Below are positions 43,247 through 52,829 of a stretch of 64,000 bases of DNA, one piece after another (positions within the stretch are counted from its first letter, which is position 1; every line of letters begins with the position of its first letter). The DNA is from Acidobacteria bacterium Ga0077551 (GTDB lineage: Bacteria > Pseudomonadota > Alphaproteobacteria > Caulobacterales > Hyphomonadaceae). The DNA is taken from positions 310,001 through 374,000 of the forward strand of contig LNFC01000014.1 in assembly GCA_001464545.1 (NCBI GenBank), written 5' to 3'. The notes under the pieces were generated by a model. The model saw only the letters and a program-made list of their open reading frames with translations, did not search any database and was not told where the DNA came from. Position numbers and translations under genes: made by a program.

Positions 43247-44962
43247 ATGACTGACCCTTCCCGGACGCTGATCGGCATTGACCTTGGCACGACGAACTCG
43301 CTGGTGGCGGTGTTCACCGATGCGGGGCCGCAGCTGATTCCCAACAGCCTGGGCGAGCTGCTGACGCCGTCGGCCGTGGGCTACGGCGATGACGGGGCGC
43401 TGCTGGTGGGGCGGGCGGCCAAGGACCGGCTGCTGACGCATCCGGCGCTGACGGCGGCGCGGTTCAAGCGCTACATGGGCACCAACCATGAGATGACGCT
43501 GGGCAAGAAGGCTTTCCGGGCGGAGGAGTTGTCTTCGTTCGTGCTCCGGGCGTTGCGGGCGGATGCGGAGGCGTTTCTGGGTAACGCGGTGGACGAGGCG
43601 GTGATTTCGGTGCCGGCGTATTTCAATGACATCCAGAGGAAGGCGACGATCACCGCGGCAGAGTTTGCAGGCCTGAAGGTGAACCGGCTGATCAACGAGC
43701 CGACGGCGGCTGCGCTGGCCTACGGCCTGCAGGACCGGCAGGGCGAATCGACTTTCCTCGTGGTGGACCTTGGCGGGGGGACATTTGACGTCTCGATCCT
43801 CGAGATGTTCTCAGGCGTGATGGAAGTGCGCGCTTCAGCGGGGGATGCTTTTCTCGGGGGCGAAGATTTTACCGATGCGCTGGCGCTGGAGCTTGGGCGG
43901 CAGCTGGGCGTGAAGCCGGACGGTGTGAGCCGCGAGGACGGGGCGCGGCTGCGGGCGTTGGCCGACCGGATGAAGGTACAGCTGACGGAGGCGGCGGAGG
44001 CGAGCGCGGACTTTGCGCTGAAGGGCGAGGCGCGGCGCGTGACGATCACGCGGGAGAAATTCGACGAGATTACCGACCCGATCCTGAAGCGGCTGCGCCT
44101 GCCGATCCAGCGGGCGATTTCGGATGCGAGCCTCCGGGCGGACGACCTGCACCGGATCATCACGGTGGGCGGGGCGACACGCATGGCGAGCGTGCGGGCG
44201 CTGGTGACGCGGCTGTTCAAGCGGTTTCCGGAATATTCGATCGACCCGGACCATGTGGTGGCCCTGGGCGCGGCGGTGCAGGCGGGGCTGGCGGCGCGGC
44301 ATTCGGCGCTGGACGATGTGGTGATGACGGACGTGTGCCCGTTCACGCTGGGCTTCGAGACATCGATCCAGGTGGGCGAGGGAAAGTACGAGCACGGACA
44401 ATTCTCGCCGATGATCGAGCGCAATACGGTGGTGCCGGTGTCGAAATCGGACATCATCTCGCCGCTGCATCCCGGCCAGCACGAGATCGTGCTGAAGATT
44501 TTCCAGGGCGAGAGCCCGTTCGTGAAGGACAATATCCTGATCGGCACGCTGCACATTCCGCTGCGCGGCGGGGCGAAGGAGGACAAGTCGGTGGAGCTGC
44601 GCTACACCTATGACACCTCCGGCGTGCTGGAAGTCGAGGCGACGCCGCTGGCGACGAAGAAGATGGAGCGCCTCGTGATCGAGGGCAATCCGGGCAGCCT
44701 GCCGCGCGCCGAGATCGAGAAGCGTCTGAAGGCGCTGAGCGCGATCAAGATCCATCCGCGCGAGCAGCAGGAGAATGCGGCGCTGATTGCACGGATGCGG
44801 GCGGCGTACGAGAACCTGCTGGGCGACAAGCGCCAGTCCGTGGGCCGGTTGATCGCGGAGTTCGAAGGCGTTCTGTCTCGCCAGGATGCGCGCGAGATCA
44901 ACGAAGCGCGGCGCAACATCGAAGCCATCCTCGGGAATTTCGAACGCGACGATGTCTTCTGA
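43247..44962 (+). CDS. hscC: Hsp70-family chaperone HscC
   Basis: This is an HscC-type short DnaK paralogue of 571 residues (DnaK is about 640). The nucleotide-binding domain has IGIDLGTTNSLVAVF, RFKRYMG, VISVPAYFNDIQRKAT and VVDLGGGTFDVSILE; the substrate domain has VTDVCPFTLGFET and KIFQGESPFVKDNILIGTLHIP. The lid is shortened, as in HscC. The next gene starts within the last codons (44952, overlap 11 bases), so chaperone and J-like partner are co-translated. The pairing resembles hscC with djlB/djlC of E. coli. Confidence 0.92.
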   Translation: MTDPSRTLIGIDLGTTNSLVAVFTDAGPQLIPNSLGELLTPSAVGYGDDGALLVGRAAKDRLLTHPALTAARFKRYMGTNHEMTLGKKAFRAEELSSFVLRALRADAEAFLGNAVDEAVISVPAYFNDIQRKATITAAEFAGLKVNRLINEPTAAALAYGLQDRQGESTFLVVDLGGGTFDVSILEMFSGVMEVRASAGDAFLGGEDFTDALALELGRQLGVKPDGVSREDGARLRALADRMKVQLTEAAEASADFALKGEARRVTITREKFDEITDPILKRLRLPIQRAISDASLRADDLHRIITVGGATRMASVRALVTRLFKRFPEYSIDPDHVVALGAAVQAGLAARHSALDDVVMTDVCPFTLGFETSIQVGEGKYEHGQFSPMIERNTVVPVSKSDIISPLHPGQHEIVLKIFQGESPFVKDNILIGTLHIPLRGGAKEDKSVELRYTYDTSGVLEVEATPLATKKMERLVIEGNPGSLPRAEIEKRLKALSAIKIHPREQQENAALIARMRAAYENLLGDKRQSVGRLIAEFEGVLSRQDAREINEARRNIEAILGNFERDDVF

Positions 44963-45896
44963 TCCGTTTGCCCTGCTGGAACTGGACCGGGCGACGGCGA
45001 CGGACGCAGATGTGCGCCGGGCCTATGCGGCGAAGCTGAAAATCACGCGGCCGGAGGACGACCGGGCGGGATTCATGGCGCTGCGGGCGGCGTTCGAGCA
45101 GGCGCGCAATGAAATACGTTGGCGCCACGATTATGATGACTATGACGATGTGGAGCAGGACGACAGCCCGCCGGATGACGATGGTCAGTCCACGGCGCAT
45201 TCTGTCGCCGAGGACGTGAATGTAGCGGAAGCGCCGTCACATGGCCTTCTAGAAGCCGATATGGAGATCACCTGGGCGCCGCCCGAAATCGCGGTTGAAC
45301 CGGCAGCGGCGGCGAGCGCGCCCCTGCCCGAGCCAGAGCCAGAGGCCGAGGATGAACCTGACCCGGACGAGGCGGACGCTGATGCGGCGGAGGTCCAGTT
45401 CGAAGACCGGATCGGCGCGGCGATGGACCGGCTGGTCGATAAGCTGACGGCGACGGGGCGCGCGCCGGCTGTGCGCGACGTGATGGCGATCATCGACGGG
45501 GCGGACGTGGCGGGAATCGAGGAGTACCAGTCGATGCAGTGGCAGGTGCGCCAGTTCCTGTGCGATCGGACGGGGTATAATCTGGATCCGCCGGAGCTTC
45601 GCATTCCGGACTGGCTGACGCTGGAAGTGTTTGACGCGCTGGATCAGTATTATGGCTGGACACGCCAGCCGGCAGTGCAGATCTGGGTGCGTCGGCTGAA
45701 CGACTGGATGGCGCGGGTGCGGCGGGAAGCGGCGCTCGGCGAGATGCCGCCAGACGTGCGCAAGCGCGCGGTGGTGGAAGAGAGCAAGGTGGCGGCACCA
45801 CAGGAAAAAGGCAGTCAGATCTGGCTGTGGATCGGCGCGGGCATCCTGATCAGCCAGATCGTGCGGTTCATCGGCTCGGCGGGCGGGGGCGGCTGA
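44952..45896 (+). CDS. Membrane-tethered J-like partner of HscC, HPD motif degenerate
   Basis: This 314-residue protein starts with a J-domain-like module (SSDPFALLELDRATATDADVRRAYAAKLKITRPEDDRAGFMALRAAFEQAR). The invariant HPD of J proteins is replaced by RPEDD, so stimulation of ATPase by the normal mechanism is doubtful. An acidic, Pro/Ala-rich linker (about 65-165) follows, then a helical domain (FEDRIGAAMDRLVDKL; QVRQFLCDRTGYNL) and a C-terminal TM helix (IWLWIGAGILISQIVRFIG). The layout matches DjlB/DjlC-type HscC co-chaperones. It overlaps hscC by 11 bases. Confidence 0.82.
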   Translation: MSSDPFALLELDRATATDADVRRAYAAKLKITRPEDDRAGFMALRAAFEQARNEIRWRHDYDDYDDVEQDDSPPDDDGQSTAHSVAEDVNVAEAPSHGLLEADMEITWAPPEIAVEPAAAASAPLPEPEPEAEDEPDPDEADADAAEVQFEDRIGAAMDRLVDKLTATGRAPAVRDVMAIIDGADVAGIEEYQSMQWQVRQFLCDRTGYNLDPPELRIPDWLTLEVFDALDQYYGWTRQPAVQIWVRRLNDWMARVRREAALGEMPPDVRKRAVVEESKVAAPQEKGSQIWLWIGAGILISQIVRFIGSAGGGG

Positions 45897-46004
45897 CGCC
45901 GGGTCATGACTGTCGCCGAGGCGGCTTCGCGGTTAAATTCACGGCTGGATGCGGGAGACCGGCGCGACGAGACGCGGGCCCTGCCGATTTTCGGAGGAAT
46001 CCCC

Positions 46005-46544
46005 ATGGCCGATACCGGCGCGCTTGATCTTGGATTTGACCCGGCCGCGCTGAAGGCGCGCTATCTGGAGGAGCGCGACAAGCGCGTACGCAAGGATGGC
46101 AACGAGCAGTATGTGAACGTGGCCGGGCAGTTCGCACACTACCTGGAAGACCCGTATACGGAGCGTGTGGAGCGCGCGCCGGTGAAGGATCACGTGGAAG
46201 TCGCCGTGATCGGCGGTGGGTTTGGCGGGATGCTGGCGGCGGCGCGCCTGCGCAAGGCGGGGTTCAATGACATCCGCATGATCGAAACCGGCGGGGCGTT
46301 TGGCGGCACCTGGTATTGGAACCGTTATCCGGGCGCGGCGTGCGATATCGAGAGCTATATCTACCTGCCGCTGCTGGAAGAGACCGGCTTCATGCCGAAG
46401 GAGAAGTATACGAAGGCGCCGGAAATCCTCGCGCACTCGAAGCGGATCGCGGAGCGCTTCAACCTGTTCGACAGGGCGCTTCTGAGTACCGGCGTGACCG
46501 GCATGAAATGGAACGAGAAGAAGAAGGCCTGGACGATCGAGTGA
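46005..46544 (+). pseudogene. Baeyer-Villiger-type flavin monooxygenase, N-terminal half of a broken gene
   Basis: This frame encodes the first 179 residues of a class B flavoprotein monooxygenase: FAD-binding GGGFGGMLAAARLRKAG, then GGAFGGTWYWNRYPGAACDIES and KAWTIE before TGA at 46542. The next frame (46541-47764) continues with the rest of the protein. About 15 residues that normally lie between KxWTIE and GPLNRPKLPGIPG (the strand and GDxARFVVMA segment) are missing, so a short deletion has shifted the frame. ATG at 46005 has a strong GGAGG ribosome-binding site. It is probably inactive as a full enzyme. Confidence 0.8.
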
Positions 46545-47764
46545 GCAACGGGCCGCTGAACCGGCCGAAGCTGCCCGGCATTCCGGGCGTGGAAACGTTC
46601 AAGGGGCACAGCTTCCATACGAGCCGCTGGGATTATGCCTATACGGGCGGCGGGCCGGAAGGCGGGCTGACGGGCCTGAAGGACAAGGTGGTGGGCATCA
46701 TCGGCACCGGCGCGACCGCCGTGCAGTGCGTGCCGCATCTCGCGGCCGGAGCGAAGCAACTCTACGTGTTCCAGCGCACACCTTCCTCCATTGATGTGCG
46801 CAATGACCGGCAAACGGATCCGGACTGGGCGAAGAGCCTTGAGCCCGGTTGGCAGCGCCGGCGGATGGAGAATTTCAACACGCTCGTCTCGGGCGGCTAT
46901 GAGCCGGAGGACCTGGTGAATGATGGGTGGACGGATATTATCCGCAACATCCTGTTCATCGCCTCGAAAGGCGACCAGCAGGGACTTACGCCGGAGCGGC
47001 TGGCGGAGTTGGCGGAGATTGCCGACTTCAAAAAGATGGAACAGGTGCGCTCGCGCGTCGACGAGATCATCAAGGATCCGTCTGTGGCGGCGGCGCTGAA
47101 GCCCTGGTACAGGCAGTTCTGCAAGCGGCCCTGCTTCCATGACCAGTATCTCGATGCGTTCAACCGGCCGAACGTGACGCTGGTGGACACCAATGGCCAG
47201 GGCGTGGACCGGATCACCGAGGATTCGATCGTGGTGGACGGCAAGGCCTACAAGATCGACTGCCTTGTCTATGCCACCGGCTTCGAAGTGGGCACGGACT
47301 ATACGCGCCGCGCGGGCTATGATCCCGTGGGGCGCGGCGGCGTGACTATGAAGGACTACTGGGCCGACGGCATGCGCAGCCTGCACGGGCTTTCCGTGCA
47401 CGGATTTCCCAACATGTTCCTGATGGGCCCCGGGCAGGCTGGCTTTACAGCGAACTATCCGCACCTGCTGGACGAGCAGGCCGAGCAGATCGGCTATACG
47501 CTGGCGGAAGTGAAGGCGCGGCAGGCCGGAACGTTTGAAGCCTCAGCCGAGGCTGAAGCGGAGTGGGTGCAGCAGATCATCGACAAGGCCATAATGCGCC
47601 AGCAGTTCCTGGAAGAGTGCACGCCGGGCTATTACAACAACGAAGGCAAGCCGAGCGACCGGGCCGCGCAGAACAATTCCTATGGCGACGGGCCGAATGC
47701 CTATTTCCGCATCCTCAAGAAGTGGCGCGAGGACGGCGAACTGGCAGGGCTGGAGCTGAAGTAG
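46541..47764 (+). pseudogene. Baeyer-Villiger-type flavin monooxygenase, C-terminal half of a broken gene
   Basis: This frame encodes about 407 residues beginning at a GTG (46541) that overlaps the upstream stop as GTGA. It has the BVMO fingerprint FKGHSFHTSRWDY, NADPH-binding GIIGTGATAVQCVPHLA, YVFQRTPSSIDVRN and the conserved DCLVYATGFEVGTDY near the end. With the N-terminal half it covers nearly a full-length protein, apart from the missing 15 or so residues at the junction. GTGA coupling could let both fragments be made, but a functional split enzyme would need to tolerate loss of the linker strand. The two halves thus look like one recently broken gene. Confidence 0.8.
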
Positions 47765-47818
47765 TGCAATCCGAGGGTGGGGCTTGAGCGAGCGCGCGTT
47801 TGAGCTAACTATCCGCGG

Positions 47819-48664
47819 ATGGACACAGGGACGCTGCAAAGCTGGATTGGCCGCACCGAGGTGCAGATTGATACCGTGCATCCGGGGCCTGCGCGGGCGC
47901 TGGCGGCGGCGCTCGATCAGAACCCGGATGATTTTCTGCTGAAGGCCGAGTTGCCGCCGCTGTGGTTGTGGCTTTACTTTCTGCCGGTCGTGCGCGCCTC
48001 GGCGGTGGGCCCGGACGGGCACCCGCAGCGCGGCGGTTTCCTGCCGCCGATCACCCTGCCGCGGCGCATGTGGGCGGGCAGTCGCTGCCAGTTCTACGGT
48101 CCGGTGCGGATCGGCGATGAGCTGACCAAGGTGTCCTCGATTGCCAAGGTCACCTCGAAGACCGGGCGGACGGGCGAGATGGTGTTCGTGACCGTGCGCC
48201 ATTCCTATTCGCGCGGCGGCGCGGGGCTGATGGAGGAAGAGCAGGACATCGTCTACATGCCGATCCCGGATGTGTTCAGCCCGCCGGATCCGACGCCTGT
48301 GGGCACTTGTGCGTGGACGGAGCGTGTGGCCGTGGACCCCGTGCTGCTGTTCCGCTTTTCGGCGCTGACGTTCAATGGCCACCGGATCCACTATGACCGG
48401 CCCTATGCGATGGAGACGGAGAAGTATCCGGGCCTTGTGGTGCAAGGGCCGCTGCAGGCGATCCTGCTGATGGAGGCGGCGCGGCGCTGGCAACCCGGCA
48501 AGCGGCCCGCGAGCTATACGTTCCGGGGGCTCAGACCGCTGTTTGACTATGACGCCGTTTCCGTCTGCGGGCGGACGAATGAGGCGGGCGGGCTGGACCT
48601 GTTCACCGCCAACGGCGACCGCGCGGCCGGCATGCAGGCCAATCTCGGCTGGGCGGGCGGCTGA
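47819..48664 (+). CDS. meh: MaoC/HTD2-type acyl-CoA hydratase, probable 3-methylfumaryl-CoA (mesaconyl-C4-CoA) hydratase
   Basis: This 281-residue protein is of the COG3777 HTD2-like hot-dog type with MaoC-related features: RMWAGSRCQFYGPVRIGDELT and FSALTFNGHRIHYDRPYA, with conserved His/Arg/Asp for hydration, and a final YTFRGLRPLFDYDAVSV. Such enzymes hydrate 3-methylfumaryl-CoA to citramalyl-CoA in the 3-hydroxypropionate bicycle. The adjacent mct-like CoA transferase supports this role over a general acyl-CoA hydratase. The start has only a weak ribosome-binding site. Symbol assignment is by context and is moderately certain. Confidence 0.75.
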   Translation: MDTGTLQSWIGRTEVQIDTVHPGPARALAAALDQNPDDFLLKAELPPLWLWLYFLPVVRASAVGPDGHPQRGGFLPPITLPRRMWAGSRCQFYGPVRIGDELTKVSSIAKVTSKTGRTGEMVFVTVRHSYSRGGAGLMEEEQDIVYMPIPDVFSPPDPTPVGTCAWTERVAVDPVLLFRFSALTFNGHRIHYDRPYAMETEKYPGLVVQGPLQAILLMEAARRWQPGKRPASYTFRGLRPLFDYDAVSVCGRTNEAGGLDLFTANGDRAAGMQANLGWAGG

Positions 48665-48717
48665 CGCGGCCTAGATGACTCCCCATGAGGCCGGAAACCG
48701 GCCCGTGGGAGGACAAG

Positions 48718-49932
48718 ATGGTCAAGATTCTGGAGGGGCTGCGGATTGTCGAAGGCTCTGCCTTTGTGGCGGCGCCGCTGGCGGGCATGACACTGGCACA
48801 GATGGGCGCGGACGTGATCCGCTTCGACCGGATACGCGGCGGGCTGGACAATGGCCGCTGGCCGGTGACCAACAAGGGGCGGAGCTTGTTCTGGGCCGGG
48901 CTGAACAAGGGCAAGCGCAGTCTCGCTGTGGACATGACGACACCGCGCGGACAGGAGATCGTGACGCGGCTGATCTGCGAGCCGGGCGAAGGCAAGGGCA
49001 TTTTCCTGACCAATCTGCGTGTACGCGGATGGATGGACTATCCGGCATTGAAACAGCACCGGCCGGACCTGATCATGATGTCGGTGACCGGGGACCGCAG
49101 CGGCGGGCCGCAGGTGGACTATACGGTGAACCCGGCGGTGGGCTTTCCGATGGCGACGGGGCCGGAGGGATCGACCGAGCCGGTGGGGCATGTGCTGCCG
49201 GCCTGGGACTGTATCACCGGGCAGCAGGCGGCGCTGGGCATCCTTGCGGCAGAGCGGCACCGGCGGCTGACGGGGAACGGGCAACTCGTCGAACTGGCGC
49301 TGAAGGATATGGCGCTGGCGATGCTCGGCAATCTGGGGATCATCGGCGAGGTGACCGTCAACGGCTATGACAGGCCGAAGATGGGCAATTCCCTGTACGG
49401 AGCTTATGCGCAGGATTTCGTGTGCAAGGGCGGCCGGCGCGTGGTTGTCGTCGCGCTGACGCAGCGCCAGTGGGACAACCTGAAGGCAGCGACGCATACA
49501 CAGGTGGCGTTCGAGGAACTGGCGGTGAAGCTGGGCGTGAACCTGAACCTTGAAGGCATGCGGTTCCAGCACCGGCACGCGATCACCGCTGTGCTGAAGC
49601 CGTTCTTCGATACACGCGCGGTGGAGGAATTCGAGGCGGCGTTCACCGAACGCAGCGTGACCTGGGCGCGCTACCGGACGTTTGCGCAGGCGGTGCGCGA
49701 AGACCCCGATATTTCAATAGACAATCCCATGTTTTCAATGCTGGAGCATCCGGGCATCGGGACCTACCTGACGCCGGGAAATCCGATTGCTTTTTCAGAC
49801 GCCGAGCGGATTGCGCCGGTGCGGGCGCCGAGCCTCGGCGAGAATACCGACGAGATACTGTCCGGGATCGGATATTCGGATGGGGAGATTGCGAACCTGC
49901 ACGATGATCTGATCGTGGCGGGGCCGAGATAG
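48718..49932 (+). CDS. mct: CaiB/BaiF CoA-transferase, probable mesaconyl-CoA C1-C4 CoA transferase (2-methylfumaryl-CoA isomerase)
   Basis: This 404-residue family III CoA-transferase moves CoA from C1 to C4 of mesaconyl-CoA. Conserved features include LRIVEGSAFVAAPLAGMTLAQMGADVIRFD, KGKRSLAVDM, VGFPMATGPEG and the catalytic Asp in LPAWDCITGQQAALGIL. The family consensus for Mct as I recall it is close throughout. The ATG at 48718 has GGGAGGA upstream; the frame is open to 48685, which would only add residues. It follows meh and may form a short mesaconyl-CoA rearrangement module with it. The malyl-CoA lyase step is not in this window. Confidence 0.8.
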   Translation: MVKILEGLRIVEGSAFVAAPLAGMTLAQMGADVIRFDRIRGGLDNGRWPVTNKGRSLFWAGLNKGKRSLAVDMTTPRGQEIVTRLICEPGEGKGIFLTNLRVRGWMDYPALKQHRPDLIMMSVTGDRSGGPQVDYTVNPAVGFPMATGPEGSTEPVGHVLPAWDCITGQQAALGILAAERHRRLTGNGQLVELALKDMALAMLGNLGIIGEVTVNGYDRPKMGNSLYGAYAQDFVCKGGRRVVVVALTQRQWDNLKAATHTQVAFEELAVKLGVNLNLEGMRFQHRHAITAVLKPFFDTRAVEEFEAAFTERSVTWARYRTFAQAVREDPDISIDNPMFSMLEHPGIGTYLTPGNPIAFSDAERIAPVRAPSLGENTDEILSGIGYSDGEIANLHDDLIVAGPR

Positions 49933-49933
49933 T

Positions 49934-51835
49934 CTACTCTTCAACCAGCATCACCAGCACATCGCCGTCGGCGACCTGCTGGCCTGCGCTGGCGTGGACG
50001 GCTTCGACCACGCCGTCGCGGGGCGCAGTCAGAGCGTGCTCCATTTTCATGGCTTCGAGGACGGCGAGGGTTTCGCCGCGGGTGACGGCGGCGCCGGCTT
50101 TGGCCAAAACACTGAGCACCTTGCCGGGCATCGGGGCTTTCACGACGTTGCCGCCGAGGGCAGCGTCGGCATCGGCGCTGAATTCTGGGATGGTGACGAG
50201 GAAGGTGTCGCCGCCGGTGGTGACGGCGAAGCGGCGGGGCGAGAGGTCGGTGATCAGCGGGAACGGGGTGTCGTCGCTGAGAGGGGCGTCCGGATCGACG
50301 AGTTCGGCGGCGCCGTCGGCGGCGAGGAGGACATCGCGGCGGGGGACAGAGTTCAGGCGGAAGCCGTCGTGCAGGTCCCAGGGGGAGACAGCGCCTTCAT
50401 CGTCGAGCAGGAGTGTTGCGACGGCGGAGAGGGAGGCGGCGCGGTGCGCCTCGGGCACACCCGCGAGCGCGTCCAGGTTTTCGCCGATCCAGTTGACGTG
50501 GTGGGTGCCGGACGCGAATTCGTCAGAGAGCGCACAGCGGCGGAGGAAGCCGGCATTGGACGGTACGCCGCAGAGCTGGGTGTGGGCGAGGACGTCGGTG
50601 AGGCGTTCGAGCGCAGCGTCCCGGGTTTCTCCGTATACGATCAGTTTGGCGATCAAGGAGTCGTAATTGGACGGGACGCGGTCGCCGGACTCGAAGCCAG
50701 CGTCCCAGCGCAGGGAATCGCCGTCCGGTTCTTCGAGGAGGCCGAATTCGAGGATGAGGCCGGCGCCGGGGCGGAAATTGTCGGCGGGGTCTTCGGCGCA
50801 GATGCGGGCCTCGAAGGCGTGGCCGGTCAGCTTGATGTCTTTCTGTTTCAGCGGGAGCTTGCCGCCGGCGGCGACGATCAGCTGCCATTCGACAAGATCG
50901 GTGCCTGTGATGGCTTCGGTGACCGGGTGCTCGACCTGCAAGCGGGTGTTCATCTCGAGGAACCAGAAAGTGTCCAGCGCGAGCGGCCTTGATCCGTCCA
51001 CGATGAATTCGACCGTGCCGGCGCCCTGGTAGCCGACGGTTTTGGCGAGTTTCACGGCAGCGTCCGTCATCGCCTTGCGGACGGGTTCCGGCATGCCAGG
51101 TGCGGGGGCTTCCTCGATGACTTTCTGGCGGCGGCGCTGGAGGGAGCAATCGCGCTCGAACAGGTGGACGACATTGCCGTGCTGGTCACCGAAGACCTGG
51201 ACTTCGATATGGCGTGGGCGCTCGACGAGTTTTTCGAGCATGACACGGCCGTCGCCGAAACTGGATTCGGCTTCGCGCACGGCGCTGGTCAGTTCGGCCT
51301 GCAGGTCAGCGGCGCGCGAGACCTGGCGGATGCCCCTGCCCCCACCGCCGGCGACGGCCTTGATGAGAAGCGGATAGCCGACCTTTTCGGCGGCTTTCGT
51401 CAGCGTGCTGATGTCCTGCGCTTCGCCTCGATAGCCGGGGAGGACGGGGACGCCGGCCTCTTCGGCGATGCGCTTGGCTTCGTCCTTCGGGCCCATGGAG
51501 CGAATGGCGGCGGGCGGCGGGCCGACCCAGGCGAGCCCGGCGGCGAGAACGGCTTCGGCGAAGGCGGCGTTCTCGGACAGGAAGCCATAGCCGGGGTGAA
51601 TGGCGTTGGCGCCCGTCGCCGCGGCGGCGGCGAGAATCGTCTCGACGCGCAAGTAGCTTTCGGCGGCGGGGGCGGCGCCGATATGGACGGCTTCATCCGC
51701 CTCGCGCACGTGCATCGCGGCGCGGTCGGCATCCGAGTAGACGGCAACGGTTTCTATGCCGAGGCGGCGGCAGGTGCGGAAGATCCGGACGGCGATCTCA
51801 CCCCGGTTCGCGACGAGGAGTTTGGTGATTTTCAC
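49934..51835 (-). CDS. liuD: 3-methylcrotonyl-CoA carboxylase alpha (biotin carboxylase/BCCP) subunit
   Basis: This is the ATP-grasp biotin carboxylase and biotin carrier subunit that carboxylates 3-methylcrotonyl-CoA in leucine catabolism together with the beta subunit at 54.7 kb. The 633-residue protein has the BC domain (LLVANRGEIAVRIFRTCRRLGI; AVAGGGGRGIRQV; IEVQVFGDQHGN), the BT domain and a C-terminal biotinyl domain with EAMKMEH. The layout matches MCCA rather than the propionyl-CoA carboxylase form. It overlaps the end of the DUF817 gene by 38 bases, in the same direction. Nearby liu genes support the substrate. Confidence 0.88.
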   Translation of the reverse strand: MKITKLLVANRGEIAVRIFRTCRRLGIETVAVYSDADRAAMHVREADEAVHIGAAPAAESYLRVETILAAAAATGANAIHPGYGFLSENAAFAEAVLAAGLAWVGPPPAAIRSMGPKDEAKRIAEEAGVPVLPGYRGEAQDISTLTKAAEKVGYPLLIKAVAGGGGRGIRQVSRAADLQAELTSAVREAESSFGDGRVMLEKLVERPRHIEVQVFGDQHGNVVHLFERDCSLQRRRQKVIEEAPAPGMPEPVRKAMTDAAVKLAKTVGYQGAGTVEFIVDGSRPLALDTFWFLEMNTRLQVEHPVTEAITGTDLVEWQLIVAAGGKLPLKQKDIKLTGHAFEARICAEDPADNFRPGAGLILEFGLLEEPDGDSLRWDAGFESGDRVPSNYDSLIAKLIVYGETRDAALERLTDVLAHTQLCGVPSNAGFLRRCALSDEFASGTHHVNWIGENLDALAGVPEAHRAASLSAVATLLLDDEGAVSPWDLHDGFRLNSVPRRDVLLAADGAAELVDPDAPLSDDTPFPLITDLSPRRFAVTTGGDTFLVTIPEFSADADAALGGNVVKAPMPGKVLSVLAKAGAAVTRGETLAVLEAMKMEHALTAPRDGVVEAVHASAGQQVADGDVLVMLVEE

Positions 51836-52697
51836 GGGCGGCCTCTCCCCTGCCCCGGTGCACGGTGGCGACCAGGACGAAACTGATGATCATCAGCAGA
51901 TACCATGATCCGAGCTTGGATAAAGACACCATCTCCCAGCCGGCCTCCTGGCCGGGATAGGACCAGGCGCGGGCGAAGGTGCCGAGGTTTTCGGCGAACC
52001 AGATGAAAATGGCGACTAGAAAGAAGCCGACCAGCAGTGGCATGGGGCGGTGGACCTCGTCCGGGCGGAACCAGACAACGGTGCGCAGGTAGAGCACGGC
52101 GGTAGCAGCGAACAGGCCGAGGCGGATGTCGGGCAGCCAGTGGTGGGCGAAGAAGTTGATGTAGATGGCGACGGCGAGCAGGCCTTGCAGCCAGAGCGGC
52201 GGGAACCGGTCGAACCGGAACTCGAAGATGCGCCAGACGCGGGCGAGGTAGGAGCCGACGGCGGCATACATGAAGCCGGAGAAGAGCGGGACCGCGCCGA
52301 TGCGGAGGTAGCTGTCCTCCGGGTAGATCCAGCTGCCATGGGCGGTCTTGAAGAGCTCCATGATGGTGCCGACCACGTGGAAGACGAGGATGACGCGCGC
52401 CTCCTCCCAGGTTTCGAGACCGGAGAGGATGAGCAGGACCTGCAGGGCGAGCGCGGCGAGGACGAGGAAATCGTAGCGCGAGAGAGCAGCGCCGTCCGGA
52501 TAGAAGAAGTGGGTCAGCAGGAGCAGCGCGAGCATGACGCCGCCGAACAGGCAGGCCCAGGCCTGCTTGATGCCGAAGCTGATGAACTCGAACAGGCCGA
52601 GGCTCCACGGGCCCTTCACCCAGCGGGCGCGGAGAGCTTCGCGTTCGGCGTGAAGGCGGGCGCGCAAGCGCGTGGAAGCAGGCACCGGATTTGTCAT
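51798..52697 (-). CDS. DUF817 membrane protein
   Basis: This 299-residue integral membrane protein matches DUF817 in layout: about seven or eight helices, with YEFISFGIKQAW-like start (LFEFISFGIKQAWACLF), TAHGSWIYPEDSYLR in the middle and WFRPDEVHRPMPLLVGFFLVAIFIWFAENLGTF late. The function is unknown. Its last 38 bases overlap the start of the methylcrotonyl-CoA carboxylase alpha gene, which suggests co-transcription. The ATG at 52697 has no strong ribosome-binding site. Confidence 0.87.
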   Translation of the reverse strand: MTNPVPASTRLRARLHAEREALRARWVKGPWSLGLFEFISFGIKQAWACLFGGVMLALLLLTHFFYPDGAALSRYDFLVLAALALQVLLILSGLETWEEARVILVFHVVGTIMELFKTAHGSWIYPEDSYLRIGAVPLFSGFMYAAVGSYLARVWRIFEFRFDRFPPLWLQGLLAVAIYINFFAHHWLPDIRLGLFAATAVLYLRTVVWFRPDEVHRPMPLLVGFFLVAIFIWFAENLGTFARAWSYPGQEAGWEMVSLSKLGSWYLLMIISFVLVATVHRGRGEAARENHQTPRREPG

Positions 52698-52829
52698 CGC
52701 CGACGGGAATGGCCGGGTTTCCGGGCCGAAACAAGGCCGGAGCCGGCGCCGCCCGCCGGTGATTTTGAGGCTTTGTCAGGCCCGCCGGATGGCGTAAGCA
52801 TGAGGCGTGACCATGCAACGGGGGATCCG

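Noticed and set aside
52050-52829. Upstream extension of the small membrane protein frame
   Set aside because: Acidic low-complexity sequence antisense to DUF817 with a separate ATG and ribosome-binding site at 52830.
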